Shown: positions 22,828 to 34,239 of the stretch, one piece after another
How positions within the stretch are numbered: position 1 is the first letter of the stretch
Layout: each line of letters starts with the position of its first letter
Notes under the pieces: generated by a model
The model's input: the letters and a program-made list of their open reading frames with translations, nothing else
Told to the model about the DNA's origin: nothing
The model's database searches: none
Made by a program: the position numbers and the translations under genes
Assembly: GCA_963969595.1 (NCBI GenBank)
Contig: OZ018417.1
Location: forward strand, 4,404,501-4,468,500
Origin: Neckera pumila
Lineage: Eukaryota; Streptophyta; Bryopsida; Hypnales; Neckeraceae
Direction: 5' to 3'
DNA length: 64,000 nucleotides

Positions 22828-23784
22828 TTAAATATAAGTAGGAGCATATGCAGTTTTTGCAATGCCTTCACCATCACTCTCTACCAATGAGGTAGGATTC
22901 AAGGTAAGACATGCAATTCCATCTTCAATATCATCGAGCACAATGACATTGTCCACTAACTCCACTTGCTATCATGCCTCATCCAAAACAATTCCTACAA
23001 GATCCCCAAAGTCATAGCAATAATTGATATTCTTTTCTTTGTAGAATAATATATTCAAGCATTGAATAAATACAGTTATATTAATAAAATCTTGTACTCC
23101 CTCCTTGTCCCAAAATGATCTTGTGGTTCCCCTTAATTTTATTGCAAATAAGTTTAATACTGCACTTTGAAAAGGCTTACAAAACTCAAAGTTTTAGGAC
23201 AATAAGAGTGCGTTGAACTCTACTTATAGCTCAAAATGGTTTAAAATAAGTAATGTTATTTTCATCAAAAAAATCCCAAACATATCATCCAACCAAAAGA
23301 TTGTTTTGAGATAGAAGAAGTATTTTATTTTACTAAATTTTCTTTACCTTTTCAATAGCTTTTCAAACTTCCATTACAACAAGTTCAAGGTTGTGATTGC
23401 ACACATATTGATCGTCAGTAATATATCGAAGAAGACGATAATCTTCATGAGAATTTTGCAAATAAATTCAAAATCCATTTAAAATAGGATAGTCATTCTT
23501 TTCATATTGATTAACAACTAATATCAAATCAAATATATCTTAGTTAAGTTCGATAGTTGAATGTCTTTGAATAACATAAATCGAAATATATCAGTAATAA
23601 GTGCATGTCATAATATAAAATATTTTTGTAAATTGAAAACTATATAACTAATTAAATGATTAGAAATTACCATCAGTTGAATCTTTCATAAGTTAAAAAT
23701 CAGATGTAATTTCCAATTATTTTATATCTTCTTTGATAACATGAGTATCAACTTTGAAATGTACATTGTTTTTGGTGTCTACTT
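22828..23784 (-). pseudogene. Decayed multi-exon coding remnant, family unknown
   Basis: Three minus-strand blocks read like protein although each has in-frame stops. Block A (23784-23671) includes NNVHFKVDTHVIKEDIK and ends at a donor-like G|GTAATT. Block B (23564-23363) follows an acceptor-like TTCAAAG and includes FDLILVVNQYEKNDYPILNG and NSHEDYRLLRYITDDQYVC. Block C (about 23030-22828) includes NVIVLDDIEDGIACLTLNP and GEGIAKTAYAPTYI before a TAA. The visible stops (TAA, TGA, TAG) could each arise from CAA, CGA or CAG by C-to-T change, as expected for methylated, silenced DNA. A Stowaway-like MITE (23097-23320) sits between blocks B and C. I do not recognise the protein. The blocks may be exons of one dead gene or of a captured fragment. 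Confidence 0.45.
23097..23320. mobile_element. Stowaway-like MITE, 224 bp
   Basis: Left end CTCCCTCCTTGTCCCAAAAT follows TA (23095-23096). The right end, inverted, reads CTTCTTCTATCTCAAAACAA and is followed by TA (23321-23322). The CTCCCTCC start and TA target duplication fit the plant Stowaway group of the Tc1/mariner superfamily. It is inserted within a decayed coding remnant. A degenerate relative is present at 2768-3432. Confidence 0.75.
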
Positions 23785-25877
23785 TTTTTCAATATTCATC
23801 TTTTTACAAGTATTGTCGGAGACAATGAAACCACCATGTGAACATGTTCTTTAGATATTATAATAAATTAAATAAAAAAAATAAGTACTTTGATTCAACA
23901 ACTCTTATAAATTGTTGTCCATTCAATACATCAAATATCAAGATGGTAACAATATGATTTAAATAATCATTACCATTGTATAAAAAACAATTATCATTCA
24001 TATTTCATTAAAAAAATTCTTATCATTTCTACTTTTTAAATGCATTTCAAAATGTTAAGTTAAATTAGCATTTTTGAAAAGTGGTGTATTGTTTTCTTTT
24101 CAAATCGCGTGGCTGTTGATTTTTGATTTTTTTGTTTTTTTGTTTTTCCTCAAGTTAAATCTTAGAGTCATTGTTTTCTTTTTGAATTGCAAGGCTATTG
24201 ATTTTTTGAAGGTGTTGTTGTTTTCTTTTCAAATTGCATAGCTCTTATTTTTTTAACTCACATTGCACGGTAGTTGAGGGTAGTCTTAGGTTTTTTTAAA
24301 CTCATCCAATGGCTTGCTGATTTTTCACTGGGGGAGGACTCACAGGGGTGTGCATTAAGCTCCTGTATGAGAAATTTATATACTTTTGAAATGCACTTAA
24401 CCCTTAAATTTTTCAGTGACCCAAAATGGTTCGATTCACTTTTAGAACAGCCATTGGTGAACTTAAGAATGTAAAGAGTCACTTGAATTTGGACTCATTC
24501 TTAAAAGAATCAAGTTAGCTATCTAATGGTGTTTTTAGATTTAAAAGAAGAATCAAGATTAAATTTACAAACATTTCCAAAGCAAGGGTGGCCAATGAGG
24601 AAATTTAGGAAATTTTGGCCAATGACGTAGGGACATTTGTTCATGAGCGGGCACGGTCAAAATTGTATTGTCCGGTATTAGCAAGGCCGGGCCCAACCTT
24701 TGGGATGGGTGAAAGGTGGAAGAGTAATGAGGTTGGACAATGATGACGCTTAGAATTCTAATGGGTTCCTAGCGTAGACCGTTCATGATCCTTTTCATTA
24801 AGCTGCCCAATTTGTAGATGAGAACAAAAGCGGTATTGCCCTCTCCTTTTTTTTAACTTTGACCGATTTTGTGGATACAAACATTTATTGGAGTACACAT
24901 TTTGCACTTAGATTTGAGCCGTTTTTCATTTTCCCCCCCATATAGTGTCTTTTCTTGTATTCCTTCACTCTACCATGTTCAATCTTGAAATTTGGCTCCA
25001 AACTTGTGGCAAATCTTCTATTTCTTTCATAATTTTTGGAATTTAATAATGAAGTGGTCACTATTACAAGACAATTTTCTCATTCAATTTTGGTCCTAAA
25101 AATACAAGACTTATTTCCATACATGTGGAACTTGGTTACCTTGAGAATGAGTGTAGGATGCTAACTTTTTAAAATGTTAAGTGTCCAAAAGAGCTAGTAA
25201 AAGCACAATTTTGACTACTCCAAAATATTGATTTCTTTGTAGTACCTTCACTTTTTCATTATAATCTTCCAATCTATGACTTGGATGGAAACCAAACTTT
25301 GTAGAGATGATAAGGACTTGGCTTTCTACAAGATCCTACGGTTAATTTTGCCTAAAAATGACTCATCATACTTTGAGCTTCAACCCTTTGTAACTTACAA
25401 AATCAAGATCCAAAACACCTTCAAAGGGCTGGAAAATTTAAGTATAAAAGTAAAGATTGTTTAACAAATGTGAATACATTGGCACAATGAAGTCTATTTC
25501 AAATAACCATGGAAATTTTTTTTATAAGAGATTGAAGTTTTTTTCAACATTTATAGATATTTCTAATTATTACACAAATTTGATAGTATAAAAAGAAAAT
25601 TTGACCCTTGTTGCTATTGCCGTTGCCATATAAGACAAGTAGAATGAACTCCAACCTCTTTGTGAGGTTGGTATAAATTTAGAGTTTATTCATTTAGTAT
25701 CCTGGATATAGAGTCCTAAGGGACAATTATGAATAACGCAAAACCACATACTTCATTTAGGAGGGAGACAATCTTACAACTTATTATCTAAAATGCAAAT
25801 TCGAGAATTGGAATTTATAAATAGGATTTGTATGGATATTGTTTATATATTGGATATACATACATACATTCATACAT

Positions 25878-25953
<76 letters not shown>

Positions 25954-26351
25954 ACATACACGTTGCTTTAATTAATATGTGTATATATAATAATGTGATA
26001 AATATATATTTAAATTAAGATTTTTAAATAGATATTTGGAAGGTACCTATTAATTAATATTTTGAATTTTGAGCTCTTATTCTTGTTTATGGATAAAAAT
26101 TACTGAGGGATATGTTTTTGGAAGATTGGCTCATTGTGACAATTTAGTATTGTTTTCAAAGTTATGTGAATGATCAATAGGTTGTTAGTCAATGTCAATG
26201 ATTGTCTATATTTAAAAAAAGTCTAGACGATTTGGATATGTTTGATGGTTGTATTCTAGTTATTTCTACTGGAGAAAATTGTATGTAGAATATTATTTTA
26301 TCAAAATGATTGTAATGTTATTTAGAGTATTTCTAATGGGAATTTAAAAAA
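23785..26351. other. AT-rich intergenic stretch, no gene seen
   Basis: Apart from the TA microsatellite at 25856-25950, I see only short frames. 24274-24474 and its opposite-strand shadow have no motif. 24590-24800 is somewhat richer in GC but shows no open frame or element ends. Confidence 0.45.
25856..25950. repeat. Compound microsatellite (CATA/CA then TA)
   Basis: A short CATA/CA series is followed by about 31 uninterrupted TA dinucleotides from 25888 to 25950. Purely simple sequence and probably length-polymorphic. Confidence 0.95.
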
Positions 26352-26621
26352 ATGAGAAGCTCAATGGAATCATTTGTGGCGTATCAAACACACTTTCCAT
26401 ATGTTGAAGGATGTATACAAGATTGCATTGGGATCTTCCATTTGATTGGGCTTGTTGCAATTACAACATTATATGACTAGATATTCAACTTACAAGTCAA
26501 AAAAGCAATTGGAGATAGGTCTATGAAGCGTTGTTATGATGAGGGCCATCGACTTGTTGGAAGTAGGCATAAACTTGTGTTTGATGTGTTAGTGAGTTCA
26601 TATCAATTTGTTGATTGTTAA
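26352..26621 (+). pseudogene. Possible decayed coding fragment, family unknown
   Basis: A 90-codon reading from ATG to TAA with a single internal TAG (codon 43). The second half, with segments VKKAIGDRSMKRCYDEGHR and KLVFDVLVSSYQFVDC, has a protein-like residue mix unusual for this AT-rich region. The first half includes FVAYQTHFPYVEGCIQDC. No flanking splice signals are convincing and I do not recognise the family. Chance is the main alternative. Confidence 0.25.
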
Positions 26622-29600
26622 ACAGATGGTGAATAATTTAGAATAACTTCTAAAGTCCGAAGAGTTTCCTTAGGGGACTCTGGGCAAGTACTTATGATTT
26701 AAATTTTCGGCAAAAATTTCCAACCTTTTTTCAAGATAGAGAAACTTATATATACTTCATTTTAACCTTGTCTAAAATTGTCCCATTTAGTCAAATTCTT
26801 CCCTACATTGAATAGCATCTCAAAATGGAAACTTAGTGTCAATTTCGATAAATCAATATTGTGAACATTATACTTACCATTGCCAACAAATCCAATAACA
26901 AAGATAGAGGCCCCCCAACAAACATGAACAATGTTATATTCTTAGCAATAGGTAGAAATCAAGAATTTAACTTTTTCAAGAACTTGGATGAAGATTTAAG
27001 GTAATTTTGCATAAAAGGATTCAAATAAACATCTTAGCATAGTTGCTTGATGTCTTGAATTAAACTAAAGAGTGCCGCAGTTTCCCAAGAAAGGAAATAC
27101 TTCCTCCCACTAGGAACCCTAGGAACAAAATTTGCGTAGCACACAATGTTATAAAGTAGTGGAGTTGTTTTACTCTAGCCAATTCTTCAAAACCATGCTG
27201 CTATCTATTAGCTGGGATTTCAATTGTACTTTGATGTAATAAATGCGTAGCCAAAGGTTTTGTAAGCTACAATGGTATTCTGCTCACAAGTCCATGTCCT
27301 TGGTGTGTCTATTGTATTCTTGTTTGCATTCAAGAAAACATACACTGAACTCAAATGCACTAATACACCAAGCTTATATAGAAAAAAGGCTTGTCTATGA
27401 ATGCCAAATACATTCTACTACTAAGCATAAGTACAATGCATCTAGCTATGGCGGGCTTCCAAACGATCGCAACATCCTATGTCTCTATCTCTTGCACTAG
27501 TTCATTGACTGCTTTAATACTAAAGGTATACTTGCACTTGGTATTACCGAGTGTTGTTACTGAAGATCTTGAAAATACATTAGACCTACTTCTAGACCAG
27601 ATTCACATTGCAAACATCACCCCTAACACCAAGTGCGAATATACTTCATTGACCTTCGCTAAGGCTCGTTCATTTCAAACTAATATGGTATGGACTCTGG
27701 ATCACAAAAATGGGTAGAGTACAAATGTATAAAACATAAAGGTTGTACATAAAATGACAGAAAGCCACACTAATTTGTGAAAAAACATATGGCAATGGTT
27801 CATGGGCGGTAAATAATAATCAACATTATATGACATGAGAACATGAGAATATGACAATACAACGTTTTCCTTGATTTATAATACTGTAGGTTGGGTAGTA
27901 TGCTTAGTACAGTACAAACTCAGACCAGTCTCGGTGTTTTTTCTGCAGAAAGAGTTCCAAAGTGCAAGCCATCTCAGCTGCAAACTCGACAAAGGTGGGG
28001 GCAACACAACCAAAAATATGCACTTGACCTACTCAAAGTGCTAAAAAAAGGACATGAGGCCCCTCCCAAGTTGGGCTTTTTTGGTCCTTTGGGGATGGGG
28101 CCCTCAAGAAATTGAGTCTATGAGGAATTTGAGCAGTGATTTTTTTTAAATTTTTTTTGGAAAAGGAGTCAATTGGTTCTTCGATACTCATGTGATACTT
28201 GGGTGATAATTGCTGATATCTATATGAAAACTAGGTAATACGTAGGTAAAATTTGGCTACTGGTTTGTAATTACAACGGTAATATGGTTATTTTGACCCC
28301 CCGAAATGAAAATTTCCTTTACAACAAATAGCCAACATCTTTTGGCCGTAGCCAAGTGGCAAAAATTTGTGCATAAAAAAAACACTATCAGGCAATTAGA
28401 CCCAATCAAATTGTTAGTTAAAAATCTTTAGGATCCTAAACATAGATATCCCATAAAAATAAAAAATAAAAATAAAAATAGAATATATTTTGAATTGCCA
28501 GCTCATACTAATCATGCGACCTAATTTAGCGCTAACGGGATACCATTTAGGTTAGATTCAACACATTGGTGCCAAAATAATTTAATTTTAGAATTTGGAC
28601 AGTTTGATAGCTCAATTTGGATTTCTTAGCTTTTGACACTTTGCTCTTCTTAATTTTTTGACACTCCTAATTTTTGATTGATTATTTCTATTCATATGTA
28701 AATATATTCTTTTTCTAAAAATTTCTCAAGAGTATTTTTTAGATATTCAGAATTAGCAAGAATAATTTTTTTTCGACTTTTAGAAATAGTTGCTTAATTT
28801 TTAAAATTTTAGACATGTTCCAAATTTTCCCTAATTATTTACGAAATTGACCTACACTTAGGGTAGGATTGTTCAGAGGGGTACCAATAATTTATGACCT
28901 CCTATACAAACTCTTCACTTTAAAAGCAATCTTTATGTAGTTCTTATGTCCAGGCAATTATTGCCTATTTTGAGTGCATAGGCATAGTGACAGATTGCTG
29001 GATTTCTCATGATTTTCATAAAATCAGATATGAAAACTTGAGTGGGTTACACGTGTCATATAGCCATTGGTTATTAAGCTTTTGTGAAAATGCTAAAAGG
29101 TGTACACATATAACTTTTCTGCTGGTTGTTCAACTTTCACATCCAGAAATTTGAGTACATCCCCTTGAAAAATAAATTCCTGCTTTGTACTTGTAAGCCC
29201 ACTCCACCCTTATACTTGTATTCATGTGGAACCTGTGGAACTTGCAATTGATGTGCGATATTCAACCGAATTCTAATTTCTCTCATGTCTTAATGAGAGC
29301 GGCCAGCCTGATTAATTGTAGAGATGAAATGGTTCTTTTTATTTTTGAAAATGAGGTCCATGTCAAAGGTGGGGGGTCAATTTTTTTTAAGATCTGATCT
29401 ACGGGTTTTTTTTGAGGGGTAGGGCAGGGCTACTTGCATCTTTTCAAAGATAGTCAATCAAGCAAACCAAATTCTCAATTTCAAGAAATCAAATTTCTTT
29501 TTTAACAAAATTGTTGAATTTAAATTTGATATGATATTACATGAGAATAGATTGAAAAATTATTAATGAAGAGTATATAGAATTGAATTGCTTACATATG

Positions 29601-29636
29601 TTGAAAACATTGGAAGTTTTTTTTTTAGAGAGAATA
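26622..29636. other. AT-rich intergenic stretch, no gene supported
   Basis: Overlapping frames at 27243-27717 (85 and 108 codons) are the longest here. One contains STTKHKYNASSY, faintly like the RNase H STTEAEY block of Copia polyproteins, but neighbouring motifs are absent. 28450-28480 is an AAAAT run. I see no element ends. Confidence 0.4.
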
Positions 29637-29640
29637 TTAA

Positions 29641-29815
29641 CCCCTAAACGCCCAAACACCGTTTTTTGACAACATAGCAAATTTGGACAGCTCACTATGA
29701 AACATTCAAAAGTTTTTATTTTTTTCTTTGAAATTTTCACCCAACATTTTCCCAAGAAATAGCTTTAATTCTTTAAGGCCCAACAATTTTCATAACTTTT
29801 GCCTGCATGGTTTAG
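29641..29815 (+). mobile_element. TTAA-family element, subfamily 3, left-end fragment
   Basis: Begins CCCCTAAACG directly after TTAA (29637-29640). It follows the foldback arm of 50102-50289: CACCGTTTTTTGACAACATAGC, GGACAGCTCACTA, TTTTCTTTGAAATTTTCAC and GGCCCAACAATTTTC. The match fades near 29815 and no right terminus is found, so it is truncated. Confidence 0.65.
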
Positions 29816-29819
29816 GGTT

Positions 29820-30898
29820 CTCAACTAACAATATACCTAGTTACAACTGAAAGATATCTATTATACAAAATTTGGACATGCTACACTTGGGAATAGGAAC
29901 TTGAACTTGGTTGCACTCTCCATTTTGCAATGAATTATGCCTTTCATTTGCACCCAAGAATAAAAAAATAAAACAAGTGAAAAGGAAGTCTATCCGTTAG
30001 CATTGTAACATTCGGCAACTCCAGCTCCACTCACTCAAGTAACAGCAGATACGGAGGGGGGAGGTGAAATTGACTTCCAAAAGTGCACTTCAACAGTCCC
30101 ACATTCCTGGACACCTCGAATCTTCAATGCAAGCACACAGAAGCTGAACATAAAAACAATAAACCCTAATTCGATAGGCAGATATCGCTACCCCGGTGCA
30201 CGTTCACTGAGAACTCTCAATCACAATCACTTTCCTACTGGACTTAACAAACTGCTCTATACCACCCGCACCTCTAAAAACAGTATCAGTCGTATTCTAA
30301 TTCACGCTTTACAATTCAGGTCTGCATCTGCTTAGTAACAAGACAGTAATCCTCTCGGATCGAGGATCTAAAAATAAAAATGTTAACTAAATAAATTGAT
30401 TCGATTCTTCAGCCCGGAAGGTAAAATAGAGTCACCGCTGCAAAATTTCAGAAACTGACCACAACGGCCGGTCAGCCCGGGCTGCTGTGGCAATCAGAAA
30501 TCACTGTAAGAACACATGGTGCACCAGAGGAAGGATGTCACTCATGGTTTTAGGCCATCTGCAAGCATGCCACAATCGAAAGCAGCTGCACAGTCATAGG
30601 GTATGCACTCTTAAGTTTACCCTGATATATAACAAAACACTTTCAGAACACCCATGAAAGTCTCCCAGCTCGGAGAGCATAATACTTGCTACAAATTCGT
30701 CCAGCAACTCACATCACACAAGAACGAAAAATCACAACGAGCGGTGATACGTTGCTACCCACGGCAATTCGTCATATAAAACTTAGGATGACTACAGTGA
30801 AAGAGTGCCAATCCACTGAAGCTAAAAGAAACAGAGAACTCAAAAGGAGAAGGAAATTCGAGCAATTTGGCCAAAACTGTTGTAAATCAGGATCACAG
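29820..30898. other. Balanced-composition flank downstream of RPL30, no gene supported
   Basis: Base composition becomes more even from about 29.9 kb. A telo-box AAACCCTAA lies at 30161-30169, so a promoter or a transcribed region is conceivable. The one open frame of note (30686-30934) is Lys/Arg-rich without a motif. This block could be a long downstream part of the RPL30 transcript or an unrecognised non-coding transcript. Confidence 0.35.
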
Positions 30899-31707
30899 GG
30901 TAGGGTACAATACAGAAACGACCTTAAACCCTAGCGCAAAAGCACGATATTGCCACCCAGCAGGGCTAGGGGGACAGGACTGGGTCATTCATCGAAGAAA
31001 ACTCAATGCACTTGTATCACCCCCGCGGTAATCTTCCACCTCAACAAAACCATGCCATGAAACAGAAAAGAACCACCGAATCCCCAAAAAATCACAGAAG
31101 ACAAAAGAAGAGAAAATTACAGAGTTTTTGGCAGCGGTCTCCCTGAAATTCAGCAAATCTTGTAAACGCATAAGGATTACAAAATGAACTGAAAATCCCT
31201 AGAATCTCCTCGCCCTCTACTCCGTCGGCATGAGGCGGATGATATCCGAGTCCCTGGGGTCAATAATACTCAGCGTACAAACCCGGAAGTACTTCCCGCA
31301 GGAGTAAAATACAGAAGCGACCTAAAAGCCTAGCGCAAAAGTACGACATCGTCACCCCGTGATGCCAGTTCCCGAATTAGGGTTTAAAGGACCCGTCTAG
31401 GTCATTCATCTCCTAATTCTCAATGCAATGGCATCACTCCTAATCTTCACCCTCAACAACAGAATGCCATGAAACATGAAAGCTCCACCGAATCTTGAAA
31501 ATCAAAGACGACACAAGAAGAAGGAAATTACATCCATTTTGACAGCGGTCTCCCTCAACAAATTCAGCAAATCTTGAAAACCCATAAGGATTACAAACAA
31601 CGACCTTAAAACTCTAGAAGTGTCTACTCAGTCGGCATGGAACGGATAATATCCGAATCACCAGGGTCCGTAATACTCAGCGTACAAACCCTAAAGTACT
31701 TCCCGCA
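30899..31707 (-). repeat. Tandem duplication (~400 bp) of the RPL30 3' end
   Basis: Copy 1 (about 30899-31300) and copy 2 (about 31301-31707) share, in order, ATACAGAA(A/G)CGACC, CTAGCGCAAAAG, GGTCATTCATC, CTCAATGCA, TGCCATGAAACA, AGCGGTCTCCCT, AAATTCAGCAAATCTTG, CATAAGGATTACAAA and the last 27 codons of RPL30. The offset is about 400-407 bp. Copy 2 belongs to the intact gene. Copy 1 lies downstream and contains only the C-terminal coding part plus 3' UTR. Confidence 0.9.
31217..31300 (-). pseudogene. Orphan C-terminal fragment of ribosomal protein eL30
   Basis: Twenty-seven codons plus TAG encode [19 protein letters not shown] and the end IIRLMPTE. They differ from the intact gene's C-terminus at only three residues (T to I, G to R, S to L). 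The homology stops abruptly upstream at the duplication breakpoint, with no ATG and no splice acceptor (the join reads CTCCTGCGGG). It cannot make eL30 alone. It could act only as part of an extended 3' UTR of the intact gene. Confidence 0.88.
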
Positions 31708-31959
31708 AGCCGTGCCCAAATCCACATTATTCCCACTGTAGTGGTGCACGCCTGTCTTGGACAACATGGCGTAGTACTCGATCTCGGACTTGCGGAGAGG
31801 CGGGCAGTTGTTGGCGATGATGACCAGCTTGCCCTTGCCGCCCCGGAGCGACTTCAAGGTCGTGGTGTAGCCGAGCGTGTACTTCCCGGACTTCATCACC
31901 AAGGCGAGTCGGTTGTTGATCGACTCCTGCGCCTTCTTCGTCTTCTTGGTGGCCACCAT
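31624..31959 (-). CDS. RPL30: 60S ribosomal protein eL30
   Basis: A 111-aa protein of the eL30 family, a component of the large cytosolic ribosomal subunit. Family landmarks are all present: the N-terminal [50 protein letters not shown], the [15 protein letters not shown] block and the ending DPGDSDIIR. The length equals the usual eL30 length. I use the ATG at 31959, in a strong context (CACCATGG). The in-frame ATG eight codons upstream would add a tail not known in the family. The coding part is uninterrupted, although plant RPL30 genes often have introns. The gene keeps a good promoter with telo-box and TATA, so it looks functional. An intronless origin by retroposition is possible. Its last 27 codons and 3' UTR are tandemly duplicated downstream. 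Expression is probably coordinated with other ribosomal protein genes through the telo-box. Confidence 0.97.
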   Translation of the reverse strand: MVATKKTKKAQESINNRLALVMKSGKYTLGYTTTLKSLRGGKGKLVIIANNCPPLRKSEIEYYAMLSKTGVHHYSGNNVDLGTACGKYFRVCTLSITDPGDSDIIRSMPTE

Positions 31960-32078
31960 GGTGAAGGAATTGGGTGAAGACAACGTGGGGACGATGGAAG
32001 CTCGCTGGTGATGCGCAAAAGAAAGCTTCGTCGTGGAGCTTCGGGTGGATTTGGGTGTGCTCTAGCACTCTGGGCACC

Positions 32079-32122
32079 AAACCCTAATTCAGACCCTCCC
32101 GGGTATACGCCGGGTATATATA
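32079..32122 (-). promoter_or_regulatory. RPL30 promoter: TATA box and telo-box
   Basis: On the minus strand TATATATA lies at 32122-32115 and the telo-box (AAACCCTAA on the plus strand) at 32079-32087, about 120-160 bp before the ATG. The telo-box is a known signature of plant ribosomal protein and translation-factor promoters. The start of transcription is probably just downstream of it, giving a leader of about 110-130 nt. Confidence 0.7.
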
Positions 32123-33035
32123 CCTTGGCTGGTTTTAGGATAGGGAACCCTTTCCCGTGGGTTGGTTGGGTAACGAAAAATGAAATATTTTTTAATTTTC
32201 GACCCCGACTTGAATGGGATATAGGGTTTTAGGTAATCAAGTCATTTGAAAATCATCAATGCAAATGGTAAGGAAGACAGCGAGGCGAATTAAATAACTC
32301 TTGAAAGATTTGTGTGGAATTAGAATTTGAAATTGCTCTCATTCAAAGTACTTAAAAAATCACTAGAATATCATGTTTGAACTTTGGGCAATGAAAAAAA
32401 AGATTCCATAAGCAATATTTGTAAAGGTTCCATATTGCTCTTGTCAAGAAGATTTAGTCCTATTTAACTTGCATCTTCTAAATATCTTCTAATATAGAGA
32501 AGGTATGGAGGTTTTATTGTTTCAAAATAAAAACATTGCTTGGAAGAAGCAAGGTAAAAGACAAAAAGTATTGATAAATGGCTTTAAATAAATCCTTAAC
32601 TTTGTTTGATGTGAAATTAAGACTTGAGAATAATATCATTGGAAGCACATCAAAAAACACTTAAAGTAGACACAAGAATTTTTAGATTTGAAAAATGAGA
32701 AACCATAACAAATTTTGTCTAAACAACAAAAAATTAAATAGAAATTGCAATTAAATTGAAAATTGATGCATATGGGTAGAGTCAGCATTGCAATTAGGAG
32801 ATCATTTTTTACTTGTAGACAATTATAAATTATAAATTTTAAGAAAAATAAATTAAAAATATGGATAACTTTTGAAATTTTTGCAAATTTTCAAAGTCAA
32901 GATGTGAATAAATAATAAGATGTGTAATGAAACATTTTAGTTACCTATTTGAAGACATACATAAACAATAGAATGTTTTACTTGTATATTTGAAGCAACT
33001 TCAAAAAGACACTAAACCATTCATTGAAAGTTGAT
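32123..33035. other. AT-rich intergenic stretch, no gene seen
   Basis: After about 100 bp of upstream RPL30 sequence the composition returns to AT-rich. No open frame, RNA gene or element ends are seen before the repeat array that starts near 33036. Confidence 0.45.
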
Positions 33036-33930
33036 TTACTTTTCATGAGATCATCTCTATATTGATAACATGTGTGCCAAATTTCAAATTCAAAAGATTC
33101 ACACAAAAAAAATATTCTTATTCTACCAAAATGTGTAATTATGAGAATGATTTTTTCAACCTTTGGGATAGTGTCATTTTATGGGTAAAATTTCACATGG
33201 ATGTAAAAATCATTCTCACAACTATACATGTTGGTAGAATTAGAATATCTTCTTTTTGTGTGAATCTTTTGGACTTGAAATTTGGTACACATGTTATCAA
33301 CATAGACATAGTCTCAAGAAAAAAAGTTTCACAGTAAATTGTTTTTTCCTCAGCCCTTGGGATAGTGCAAAGTTGGTAGTAGTGAATTTTTTCTCACAAT
33401 TACACATTTGGGTAGATTTCAAATATCGTTTTGTGTGTGGATCTTTTGACCTTCAAATTTAACACATACGTTATCAATATAGAGATGATCTTGCAAAAAA
33501 AAATTCATTATAAATAAGCAATTTTTCAGCCCTTGGGAAGGTGTCAAAGTTGCCAGTAGTGAAATTGTTTCTCACAACTACACATGTTAGTAAATTTAGA
33601 ATATCTTTTTTGTATAGATCTTTTGAACTTGAAATTTGTCACACATGTTATCAACATAGAATTGATATCTTTTAAAAAAATTCATGGTAAAAAAATAAAA
33701 TTTAGCCCTTGGGAGGTTGTCAAAGTTGGCAGCAGTGAAATTTTTCTCACAGCTACACATGTTGGTAGTTTTTGTGTATCTTTTTTTGGATGAATCTTTT
33801 GACCTTAAAATCTGGTACACATGTTATCAGCATAGAGATGATCATGTGTAAAAGATTTCATGATAAAAAAACAATTTTCAGCCTTCGAGAAGGTGTCAAA
33901 GTGGGAAGCAGTGAAAGTTCTTTTTCTGGA
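33036..33930. repeat. Foldback followed by four ~180-bp tandem units
   Basis: Direct units contain GAATCTTTTGGACTTGAAAT, ACACATGTTATCAACATAGA and CAGCCCTTGGGA..GTGTCAAAGTTGG. The ATGTTATCA phrase falls at 33291, 33468, 33645 and 33831 (spacing 177, 177, 186). A further partial unit at 33036-33155 is inverted: TTGATAACATGTGTGCCAAA faces TTTGGTACACATGTTATCAA. The 33036-33325 segment can therefore fold into a hairpin with arms of about 115 bp. No coding role is apparent. Confidence 0.85.
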
Positions 33931-34236
33931 AATGCAAAAACGCCATTTGATTGGTACCCTACTATACAAAGTTGGAGACATTTTTACTCTAACATTTTAT
34001 AGTCATATTAGTAGCACCTCAACAAAGCCTTGTTAGATATAATTGGGAAGCAAACATAATAAGATGCTATACATGAGAATCTTTAGCACATCACACTACT
34101 GCCACAATACAACTAATGAAATTTCTCCAATGCTTCTAAAACTATTGTATAATTACCATCACTATACAAATTGTATACTTTTGGATGAAAATCCATTATT
34201 ACCATTTGGTACATGTTTCATTTAGATTTATGGATG
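33931..34236. other. Short AT-rich spacer, nothing recognised
   Basis: About 300 bp between the 180-bp array and the Harbinger-like MITE. Only a 60-codon frame without motif is present. Confidence 0.4.
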
Positions 34237-34239
34237 TAA

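Noticed and set aside
27243..27717. Frames with STTKHKYNASSY resembling the Copia RNase H STTEAEY block
   Set aside because: Other Copia motifs (RT YVDD, integrase) and LTRs were not found nearby; a single weak word is not enough.
31727..32080. 117-codon minus-strand frame and plus-strand frame over RPL30
   Set aside because: Shadow frames of the eL30 coding sequence; the eL30 frame alone shows conserved family motifs.
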